A DNA stretch of 64,000 nucleotides. Origin: Acanthopleuribacter pedis. Its GTDB lineage: Bacteria; Acidobacteriota; Holophagae; Acanthopleuribacterales; Acanthopleuribacteraceae. Of the stretch, positions 24,792-33,600 are shown piece by piece. The notes below the pieces were generated by a model, which was not told where the DNA came from, made no database searches, and was given only the letters and a program-made list of their open reading frames with translations. The stretch is taken from NCBI RefSeq assembly GCF_017377855.1, contig NZ_JAFREP010000013.1:1-64000 (forward strand), given 5' to 3'. A program made the position numbers and the translations under genes. Positions within the stretch are counted from its first letter, which is position 1. The number at the start of each line of letters is the position of its first letter.

Positions 24792-25190
24792 TTAGTCTTG
24801 AAGTTCCCAATTCAAATCATTATCCAATTCACTCTCTTTGACAAATAGTTCAGTAGCCTTTAAAACATTTTCGAGCTTGATGCCAAGTTTTTTACTGTAA
24901 GAACCTTCTTGACCACCAGCAACCAAGGCAATTTCTCCACCTTCATGCCAAGGGTCTGTTAAATAATACATAGCCCCATCTAAAGAAGCATTGCAGATGT
25001 ATAGATTTTTGTTTCCACCTCCAATCATTAAAAAGTTTTCGTCATCACGACTCAAGACAACAACCGTTTTATTATCCCCGTTTAGTCTTTTGACAGCATC
25101 TAGACATTGTTCAATTTTTTCACAAGGATACGTCGTATCATATGACAAGATTCCTTGCCAATCATCTTCGTGAATTTCTTTGACAAACAT
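24792..25190 (-). CDS. Imm1-like immunity protein
   Basis: 132 residues. The pattern matches the Imm1 family of polymorphic-toxin immunity proteins: NFLMIGGGNKNLYIC, GAMYYLTDPW, a glycine-containing AGGQEGSY segment, and a Trp near the C-terminus (DNDLNWE). Imm1 proteins bind and neutralise nuclease-type toxin tips. It is AT-rich compared with the PHA operon and lies at the far end of a row of immunity-type genes downstream of the Rhs proteins. No matching toxin is adjacent, so it is an orphan immunity gene, useful against toxins delivered by neighbours. Family assigned by pattern recognition. Confidence 0.65.
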   Translation of the reverse strand: MFVKEIHEDDWQGILSYDTTYPCEKIEQCLDAVKRLNGDNKTVVVLSRDDENFLMIGGGNKNLYICNASLDGAMYYLTDPWHEGGEIALVAGGQEGSYSKKLGIKLENVLKATELFVKESELDNDLNWELQD

Positions 25191-25412
25191 AGCACCACCC
25201 TAATACCTTCTTTATTCTCGCCGCCACGTCTACTTTCGCAAAAAAGACCTTTTTCTCTCAACCCAAACGATTCCACCATCAGGCTTCTTGTGGTTATCAG
25301 GTGAGCTTAAAACTTACAATCCTTCAGGAGAGAGAAAAACCAATACCTCTCGCGCAGGCGAAGCTAACAGTCCTGCGTCCTATTCTTTTTTTGGAACAAT
25401 GGCCTGTTGAAT

Positions 25413-25820
25413 TCATGCCGTATCTTCACTAGACTCGCAAGGAATTTCGTAACCTTTGTCCTTCAAGAATTCATAAAAATAAGCATAAAAACTTCTAAAA
25501 GCTCTTCTCTCATCATTGCCCTCCATAAAAAGAATGATATCTGCCCACGAATGGCTTGTCTTAATTGAATGTCTTTTTGCAATGTACTCTTGAAAACCAG
25601 CGATAGACTCAATCGGTTTCGGCTTATCGTTTGTTATGCCAAGTAGGTAGCCACGAAAGAAGGCCATCATCAGCGAGATCGATTCCCTGCCAAGATAGAA
25701 CCCTGGCTTTCTCTCGATTTTAAAAAGTATCTCAATTTCTTTTTCAATGGTTTTTGCCACAACTAACTCCAAACGATTCTTTATTACTTCTCGAGGTACA
25801 CTCCATTCATAATCATGCAT
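25413..25820 (-). CDS. Putative orphan immunity protein
   Basis: 135 residues, cytoplasmic, helical. The pattern KPGFYLGRESISLMMAFFRG, then a GFQEYIAKRH segment, HSWADIILF and FRSFYAYFYEF is one I associate with small proteins encoded behind Rhs and other polymorphic toxins, but I cannot name the family. It lies between the Imm1-like and ComJ-like genes in the same direction and is similarly AT-rich. No strong ribosome site is seen before the ATG at 25,820. The immunity role rests mainly on position. Confidence 0.5.
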   Translation of the reverse strand: MHDYEWSVPREVIKNRLELVVAKTIEKEIEILFKIERKPGFYLGRESISLMMAFFRGYLLGITNDKPKPIESIAGFQEYIAKRHSIKTSHSWADIILFMEGNDERRAFRSFYAYFYEFLKDKGYEIPCESSEDTA

Positions 25821-25850
25821 TTTGATCGGGTTTCTTCTGGAACACTATAG

Positions 25851-26321
25851 CTATAAAGCGGGAAGAGCTGTCATTTTCAATTCTTCCTGCGGAGTAAGCT
25901 CAGAATCTTTTCTAAATACTTCAGCCGGTGTCACACCCTCTCGCTTCAGAAAGTAAAGAGATCCCTCTGGTTGTCCCTCTTCGCTTTCCATATTATGGAT
26001 AACAAAAAGAAGTTCATAAGTACCTGTTTCAATACCGTACACTTCAGAACTGATGACACCGCCGATTTCAACTTGGTTTTCCTGGATAATAAAAGGAACA
26101 GAAATTCCTCTTATATACTCTCCGTTTTCGCGATCAAAAGAACTATTAATCTCTATATTAAAGTCCCAGTAACCGGACAGGGGAACAGAAAAAGATACTG
26201 ATCCTGGACGCCAAGCAAACCCCTGTTTTACATGGATGTCATCCCAATCATTAAATGGGTCGTTTAAGCCTGGATCAAAAACACAAACCTGACCGTAATC
26301 TGCGCAAATCTCTATCTTCAA
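25851..26321 (-). CDS. ComJ-like nuclease inhibitor / immunity protein
   Basis: 156 residues. The N-terminal half carries YGQVCVFDPGLNDPFNDWDD followed by GFAWRPGSVSFSVPL, and later a VPFIIQ segment, matching the ComJ (competence J) family. ComJ of Bacillus inhibits the membrane nuclease NucA. Here the gene lies directly downstream of a remnant of a NucA/NucB-type DNase tip (26,339-26,527), so the pair was very probably a DNase toxin and its immunity protein. AGGAG precedes the ATG by about 11 bases. The family match and the context support each other. Confidence 0.7.
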   Translation of the reverse strand: MKIEICADYGQVCVFDPGLNDPFNDWDDIHVKQGFAWRPGSVSFSVPLSGYWDFNIEINSSFDRENGEYIRGISVPFIIQENQVEIGGVISSEVYGIETGTYELLFVIHNMESEEGQPEGSLYFLKREGVTPAEVFRKDSELTPQEELKMTALPAL

Positions 26322-26338
26322 AAAAGTCTCCTGCTAAG

Positions 26339-26527
26339 TCATTTCTTCGGTTTCGGTTCAACTACAATTCTCACATTGGAACCATCTTTTGTTCCACGCA
26401 GCTGATTTCCTATTTGAGCACCTCCTCTTTTGTTATCTCCAGACGGTACCAACCTTACACTAGCACCTCTTCCACCTTCCTGGCACATGGCGGGAGCCCC
26501 ATGTGCCAATGAACACGAAACGTTCAA
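26339..26527 (-). pseudogene. Remnant of NucA/NucB-type DNase toxin tip
   Basis: The frame reads APAMCQEGGRGASVRLVPSG, then DNKRGGAQIGNQLRG and VRIVVEP, which matches the end of secreted NucA/NucB-type DNases that start DEYPPAM.EGG. The expected Asp-Glu active-site segment just upstream is absent, and the preceding residues do not fit the family, so only about the last 50 residues remain. No Rhs core is attached. It is a displaced, cut-down toxin C-terminus next to its probable inhibitor gene. Confidence 0.65.
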
Positions 26528-26735
26528 CCTGATTTGGCGTTGGCTCGTGATTCTAACTTAGCAGATGCGAAAGCGCCTTTTTGCCTGCTCGCCTGCAGGC
26601 TTACGGTTCTGCACGCTGTCGTAGCTTTTTTGGGCTTTGGGAAAATTGCCAGTTTACACTTCTTAACAGAGACGTTTACAACATGATCAAATGATAAATC
26701 TCCCTCTGCTCTATTGCTTCCGAGGCAACGACAGT

Positions 26736-26801
26736 TCACTTAGGACTAAAATAATGGAAGAAGAGGTGTGAAGTAACTATAAAGGCAAAGAAAGAAGCTA
26801 G
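26736..26801 (-). pseudogene. C-terminal remnant of a second membrane immunity gene
   Basis: Read on the minus strand, this encodes SFFAFIVTSHLFFHYFSPK and a stop. That is nearly the same as SFFVFMATSHLFFRYFGPH at the end of the intact gene at 27,329. The DNA at 26,744-26,800 and 27,336-27,392 is accordingly a diverged direct repeat. Everything upstream of the remnant is lost at the hairpin at 26,800. Confidence 0.75.
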
Positions 26802-27287
26802 ACGCGGGGCTAAAAGCCCCGCGTCTGCGCCTGGGCGGTCTGCTGGGCACTCGTCTTGGTTCCGTTGAATTTATCGTCAAGTCGTGGTTATGCAACAAGG
26901 ATTCGGCGCACCGTTTTCGACGTTGCCGGCAAGATCGTTAGAACGGGGCGACGCGCCATTTTGAAACTGACGTCCCCAACAATGGAACGCCTCAAGACCT
27001 TTGACTTGTGGCGCTTAAGTGGAGTTCCACCATCGAGCTAACTTAAGAAAACAGCGAGACGCGTGAAGCGCCTAGGCCTGAGTGCGCCTTTTTTCTGCAA
27101 AAGTCGTCACGCAGACGTCTTCAGAACGTCTACATTGGCCACTGAGCTAGGTAGGAAGCAGTGGCAATCCCTGAAAGAAGAAAAAAGAGCGTGCCGAAAA
27201 TGGCCAAAGGAACCCAATTCAAATAATTCGAGTAGGACGTGGACTGTTCAGGCGCTTATCGCGCCGCTTAGGTTTTAGCCCCGCATC
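26800..27287. repeat. Segment bounded by inverted repeats, starting with an 11-bp hairpin
   Basis: At 26,800-26,826 agacgcggggc and gccccgcgtct form a perfect hairpin around taaaa. The sequence gacgcggggctaaaa returns inverted at 27,273-27,287 with one mismatch (14 of 15). The enclosed 490 bases hold an IS-type fragment and no intact gene. The segment separates the immunity remnant from the intact immunity gene, so it looks like an insertion or recombination product. Confidence 0.6.
26856..27041 (+). pseudogene. Transposase C-terminal fragment (IS1380-like)
   Basis: The plus-strand frame contains IRRTVFDVAGKIVRTGRRAI followed by LKLTS, which resembles the end of IS1380-group transposases (consensus-like LRR.LF.VPGRLVR.GRR..L.L). 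No catalytic DDE part is present. The fragment lies inside the inverted-repeat-bounded segment. The family call is tentative because only about 25 residues are diagnostic. Confidence 0.45.
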
Positions 27288-27328
27288 TAACTCTTAACTT
27301 AACGGCATTGGCACTATGTGCCGCAAGT

Positions 27329-27628
27329 TTAATGGGGACCAAAATAACGAAAGAAGAGGTGCGAAGTAGCCATGAAGACAAAGAAAGAAGCTATAGATAA
27401 CACTCGAGAAGATCTTTTATTATCAGCACAAGCAGATGATACAGCAAACACCATTAGCACACCTTCGATAATGTAGCAGAACTCATATAGAAAACCAAGC
27501 GATTTCCATACCAGGATCGATTCAGTCAAATGCATCGCTGAAAATATCGCAAAGCAGTAAACGACAGATGTTATTGTGTTAGAAATAATTGAAAAAAAAG
27601 AAAGCCAAGCAGGAATTCTTTTTCTCAT
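27329..27628 (-). CDS. Membrane immunity protein for the Rhs tip (predicted)
   Basis: About 99 residues from the ATG at 27,628, which follows the Rhs stop by 4 bases; an ATG at 27,643 overlapping the Rhs 3' end is possible. It has three to four hydrophobic segments covering most of its length and ends SHLFFRYFGPH. A small gene immediately behind an Rhs toxin tip is the classical place for its immunity gene. A membrane location would suit a toxin acting at the membrane or in the periplasm. A decayed paralogue at 26,736 shows that the cassette was once duplicated. No family name is known to me. Confidence 0.65.
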   Translation of the reverse strand: MRKRIPAWLSFFSIISNTITSVVYCFAIFSAMHLTESILVWKSLGFLYEFCYIIEGVLMVFAVSSACADNKRSSRVLSIASFFVFMATSHLFFRYFGPH

Positions 27629-27632
27629 GTTT

Positions 27633-30600
27633 TCACGGAGCATTGTTCCATTTGTCAAAGTTCCATTCACGCAAAATTCCTTTCGCTACAGTAAAATAGT
27701 GGCTAGTGTATGCCCTAGATGATCCAGGTCGCCGGTAGTTCCCTGTGGCTTTGTTATAAAATCCTGCTTGGATGATAGCACCTGCATAATTTGCATCCTG
27801 TGGATCGCTAATGTCTGAATAAACCTTTGCTATTACAGTTCTTTTGACAAGGTTTCCTTGATGAACTCTGACTTCCGTTTTTCTGCTGCTGTTCTCTGTA
27901 ACAAGTTGAATGTGGTTGAATCTTGGGGTAAAACCTGTTTGAATAGCAATTATATCTCCAACTTCAGCATACTGCAACTGTATTCTATCTCCGCTCATGA
28001 CCGGGTAAAACGTATCTTGATATCCTGATATATTGCCAGGGGTTAAAAAATTGCCTTTTAGATCTCTCAAAACCTTAGGGAGAGTATTTCCAAAATCCAC
28101 GAGGTCAGATGCACCAGTAGTCTTTAATAAATCATTCTTGAAGGTTTTAAAGTCTGAGTATCGACTAGAGCTTGAATCATAGGTTCCGGTTCCGTTCTGA
28201 ATGATTACAGGAAGTTCGTTTTTAGATGCGAATTCCAGGAGAGTACTTAAAGCAAAGTCTTCGCAGGAAAAGCAAGCGCCGGCTTTTTCTTGATCTTCCG
28301 CATACTTGACTGCAAAAGTTCGATATTTTTTAATCCAAGCTTGATCCCACTGGTTCGTGGCCGGCCATGCCTCAAGTCCACTTGGGTCCCAGAACATCAC
28401 TGGATTATTTCCTACATACGAATAGGAATTCCAAAACTCCCTCAAAGGGTCGACTTGGATGAAACGGCCCGCCTCGGGTAGGTACCATCGTCCATTCATG
28501 TAGACCAGGCCGGTGCCTCGTTCTGCTTCTTGGCCCGTGAAGGTGTGGGGCTCCGGCTCTGAACTGTCGGCTACCGTTTCCTCCGCGAGGGGGATGCCGA
28601 AGGCATCGCTGTCAGAGTAAGCAACCACCAATAGGTCGCGGATTTGATCGCGGGTGAGGTTGCGGCCCGCGCTTACTTCCTGATAAGCGCCGGCTTCGCT
28701 GAGTGGGTCTTTGGTTTGCAGGTAATGTTGCCGGATTTCCTGTTGGGAGAGGACGTCGCTTCGGATCAGAATCTCATCCAGCCCCCCTTCCCAAGCATAG
28801 TCGTCATGATCCAACCAATTCCCGATGACCAAGTCTTGAGCCGGCCAAAGCGCCGGCAAATTGACCGGGTCCGGCGCGCCCAACAGTTCCCCATTTTGGT
28901 AACAGCGTACATGGGTTCCGTCAAAGGTCACCGCGAGGTGGGTCCATGTACGGGCGGGAATGCGGGAGAATCGGCTAAAGAACTGCCAGCCTTCGGCGCC
29001 GCCACCAAGTCGCAAAACGGGCAGTTTTTGGCCGTCCAGATAAAAATGAACCGGATTGTACCGAATCGAGCGTTGATTGCCGACAGCAACCAGGGTCCCG
29101 TAATCGTTGATGCCGTCATCTTCATCTGCATCGTAGAGCCACAAGCTGATCGAAAAGGCTTGGGTCATGGCCTCCACGGCGGGGTGTTCCTGGAGTTGGT
29201 AGGATTCGTTCCGGTCAAGCCATAACCCACGGCCGCCATTGCGATAAACATAGCTCGGCTCTCCCTCGAAGCCCTTTTCTTGAAGCACGCCGGTGGTTGC
29301 CAGGGTCTCGTTGCAATTAAGGTTGGCAAGCAATGCCTGATCAACCGCGGGTTCGGGCGTAGGAGCCGAGGCCGGTTCGCTTGGCTCTGGATTGGACAGC
29401 ACGTTGCGATAAAGGGTCACCACCATTTTGGTACTGCCCAGGTGGTCCTTCACATAAACCGCGGTGTGTTCATTGCTCTTGTACCCGATTCGTTCTGAAC
29501 CACTGAAAAGGTAGGCGCGGCGCGCGCGGCCCCAACGATCCAGTTCCATAGCGTTTTCCGTTCCACTTGGTACGAAGTAGGTTTCACGCTGGATGATGTT
29601 GTCCCGCACGATCCGGCGGTAGGTGCGCGTGCCGTTGTGGTTGTAGCGGTAAGTTCTGGTTTCGGATTGGAACGGGGCGTCTTGCTCGGCCGGGCCGGTT
29701 ACCACGCGCTGCACGATTTGGGTGGGCTGGTGGGTTAATCGAGGATCGCCGTATTCCAGCTCTTGCTCCACCTCGCGCTCGCCATGGGCCGCCGTCGCGG
29801 GGCTGCGATGGATGCGGGAAATGTTGCCCAATGCGTCGTAACCAAACTGGAACAGGGTCTCGTAGGCATTCGAAGCATTGCGCACCTCAATGCCCGCCAA
29901 GCGGTTTGAACCCGCTTCAAGGGTGTGACGGAGGTCCGCGTCGTGGGGAATCGGAATATGGGGCGAGAAGACATTGCGGCGTGTTTCCGCCGCCCGGTTC
30001 CCGTTGCGGTCATATACATAGGTGTAATCCAAGCGCTCGGTGCTTTGTGGATTGCCTATTTCAGCACGCCGGTTTTGAACCGCTTGCGTGACCTGATAAT
30101 TTCCGTCGTAACGGTATTCATGCCGGGTCCGGCGGCCATTGGCCCCTTCCAGGTGATACGTCTCGGACAATACGGCGATGGAACCATCGTGCATCGGAAG
30201 GATGTCGGAATTGACCGGTGCCTCGTTTGATTCACAGTCAAAACGGTTAAAACAATGGTTCTCACCAATGCGGTCGAGTTTCACGGTATAAGCCGGCTCG
30301 CCGGCGATGGTGACCTGCTGAGAAAGTAACCAATCGCGAATGTCGTAGGTAAACGAACTTTCAACGGGTGTCAGATCATCCTCGCCATAGCGAACATGGG
30401 TGATGTGGCCACTGGGTGTGAACCGCCGTGTTGCCAGCTTTAAGGTCTTGGTTGTTTCTTTCAGGTCGCTACCCCTGTCGACAAGCGGGCCCAAGAAGGT
30501 TTTGACCTTATCGTATGTTTCACGCAAGGCGTGGCGGTAGGAGACCTTTACCCGCATGCGTTCACTGAACGGGGTTAAATCATGGACTTGGACAATGCGC

Positions 30601-33600
30601 CCAAAGGCATCGTAGACAAAACCGGCACCCAGGTGATGGGTTTGGTTGTAGGTTGCCGTTACCAGGTCCCGCTTGTCATAGCGTTGCCACAATACCTGCG
30701 GCTCCAATACGCCGCGAAGCAACATGACATGACACAGCGGGCGCCCTTTGTCGTCGTAATAGAGACGCTCGGCACTGGATGCACCAACCACTTCCACCAC
30801 TTGGCCGTTGGGCCGACCGAACGTGAACGTTTTCCCGGATTCCGGCCAAGGGTAGCTTTGTTCTAAATCGGTGAGCCTGGGCCAGAATGCTGCTTTTTCT
30901 CGTTCAGATGCGTTGCCGGCATCAGCCCAATGGGGCGATGTACCTGTCATTTCGTACTGATCGTAACGGGTTGTAACGGAACTTCCCGCCACGGCCTGGA
31001 CCTGAAATTCGCTGTTCCCGGCTAAACCCGCGCCAAAATCGGGCGGCGGTTCGGTTTCACTGTCGAACCATTCCTGTAAGGCCTGCCGATCCGCGTGGCC
31101 GGCCTCCGAGCTTTTATGGATTTCCACGACCCTGGTCTCAACCACGCGACCCATGGGATCGTAAACGGTCTCGGACCAGCGCATCTTTGCTCGGTCGTTG
31201 GCATCCCGCGCCAAACGCTGCCGGCCGTGTCGGTCATAAACAAATTCGGTTTGGCCGGCATCCGGCTCCACGATGCGGATTTGGCGGCCAAGTTCATCGT
31301 GTTCGTACCGAATGCTGAGGTTCTCATAATCGGGGATGCGGGAAATGGCCCAAATCCCCTGCTCAGGTTGATACAGGGTAAGGGCTTTTGGTGGCCAGGA
31401 AGCCTTTAGCAAACCTTGATCGTCTACCTCGTCGAGGCTGACGAGATTAAGGTCGGTGCTTGATGTCAGGTTGGGATCGATGCGGTCGTAGTAATCCTTC
31501 GGTAGCCAGACACGGCTGTTATCCAATTGGATGGACGCTTTGGTGGCACCGGCGGAAGCAACCTGTACCTGGAACCCCCAATCTTCCAGCACGTTGATGG
31601 AAGGGTTGGCGATTGAGACGAGGGTCGAACCAGCCAAGTTGGTCAATGTCAGCAGCATCAGGCCGTTGGCATCAATCGCCAACACGGCGGATAATCCCGC
31701 AACATCTTGTCCGCTTGACGTTTTCTGGGCCAACGCGTTATTGCCGATTTCAAACCCGTCCAACACCAACTTGCAATGCGCCGGCCGTTCGGCGATGGGA
31801 CCGGAAAAGGTGGGAACCAGTGCATGGTGGTTACGGCTGAAACGCAGCACGTCATTTGGATCCCGGGCCGGGGCGCCTGGCGGAAGGGTCGCCAGCACCC
31901 GAGAGCGGGTCGCGTCCTCTTCATAGACGGTTTCGGCATAGGGATGGGCGCGGTTTTTAATGTAATTGAACGAATCCCGCGGGACACCGTCAGCAGAACC
32001 ATTCAGCCAGAAGGCTTGGCCCGCGGAAAAAGTCTGTTCGATGGTTCCCGCCGTGGCAAGCGTGCGCGCCGTTAAATCGTTCGGCGGCAATCCCTTGCTA
32101 TCCCCAAATAGGGATGTTTGGTGGTACTGGTTGAGTGGAAAATCTTTGGCTGCTTTCACGACCCGGCCGAAGGCGTCGTAGGTTACCGCGCCACCGACCG
32201 AAACGTGATCGAGCCAGTCAAGTGGTGCATGGGTCGCCATGGTTCGTGTTTCTTGCGCCAGCCCCGTCAGGTCCCAGAACTGAACGTTTACGATCCGATG
32301 TCGCGGATTCTCCGGGTCAGGGTAGCTAACATTAACGATTCGGTTATGACTTTCGCTGGCGCCCCATGCGGCTTTATTTGGATGCTGATCCAAGAAGTTT
32401 TGTAGCGAATCATTGGTCGCCCAGTGTGAAGGTTGGGCGCTACCGAGCGCGCCCGGTTGGACTACACGCCGGGGCACAAACAGGATGATTTGGTAGTCTC
32501 CAAGAAGGGTGTCCATCCCGGAATGGAAGCGGACAAACCCATTTTGGATTTGGGTCCACTGGGTGATGTCATGATCCAAACTGATGGGTGCTCTGCCCTC
32601 ATACGAGAACCCTTCCCAGGGCAGCAGGTGATCAGGATAGGGCACGATAAACACCTGGTGGCGTCCGCTGTCACGGCTGGGATCGTGGTTGATGGAGAGC
32701 CAGGCATAGGTGTGATCGGACAAGGGTGTAACGGGGGCTTCGGTTGGATCAACCCAATCCGAGGACTCGGCCGAAAGCACCCAGGTTTGTTGAACCGGAA
32801 CGCCGGGTTTTTCGGCTTCCAGAATCATGGGTTCGGGTGCAAAAGCGCGATGTAGCGCGCGTTCTAACTCCGCCGGGAGATCTTCCTGAAGTGCGGCGAG
32901 TGGCGCCTCAAAATCGACGCCGCTGTTGTGCAATTGAGGCCATTTGAGTTGGGTCTGGCCCAGGCCGGTTTTATGAAATTGGATGCGATAGGTATCAACA
33001 GCGGCAGGATTTGAAGGCTCGAGAAAAGGTCCTGTCGGTTCAGCGCCGGCCGTATCCGGTTGGTACACAAGCTCAAACTGAACATTGAGCGTGTTGGCTT
33101 CCGCTTGCCAGAAGGTGGCGGGGATTTGGTCAAGGTGAAGTCTCGCCTGAATGTCGAGTAACCCTTCCTCTCGGCGCAGGCGCAGCGAGAGATCCTGAAG
33201 AAAGGGCACTGAGTCAATCGCAAACCGCGTTGGTGTCGCGGACCAGGCGGTCCCATCGAAGTAACCGAACCGTGCGCGCAAATGCCAAAAGAATTGGCCG
33301 TTGAGCAACTTGGCACGGCTGAGATCATCATTGACATCAAGTGTTTGGGCAAAGGTGTACTGCCGGGTATCGTCGGGAACCACCTGAAGCAGGTCCGGTG
33401 AAACGGCATGGTAGGCAAACTCGGTCAAGGCGGCATGAAACGGTGGTTCCCCGAGTTCGATCAAAAGCGGGATACCGCCGCCGTGGGCGTTATTGGTGTG
33501 TGCAAGCGAACGTGGATCGGTCGGGTCCGTGGGATTGGCGCCGTTTTGGAACAAAGCAATCTGGACATAAACAAGGGGTTGGCCGCCGGTGTTTGGCCGC

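Noticed and set aside
26524..26739. 71-residue minus-strand frame as a toxin or Hint-type domain
   Set aside because: I could not recognise any family; it lies between two remnants and is likely decayed sequence.
26800..27287. Integron attC sites
   Set aside because: The hairpins lack the R/L box layout and there is no integrase; an inverted-repeat-bounded insertion explains them better.
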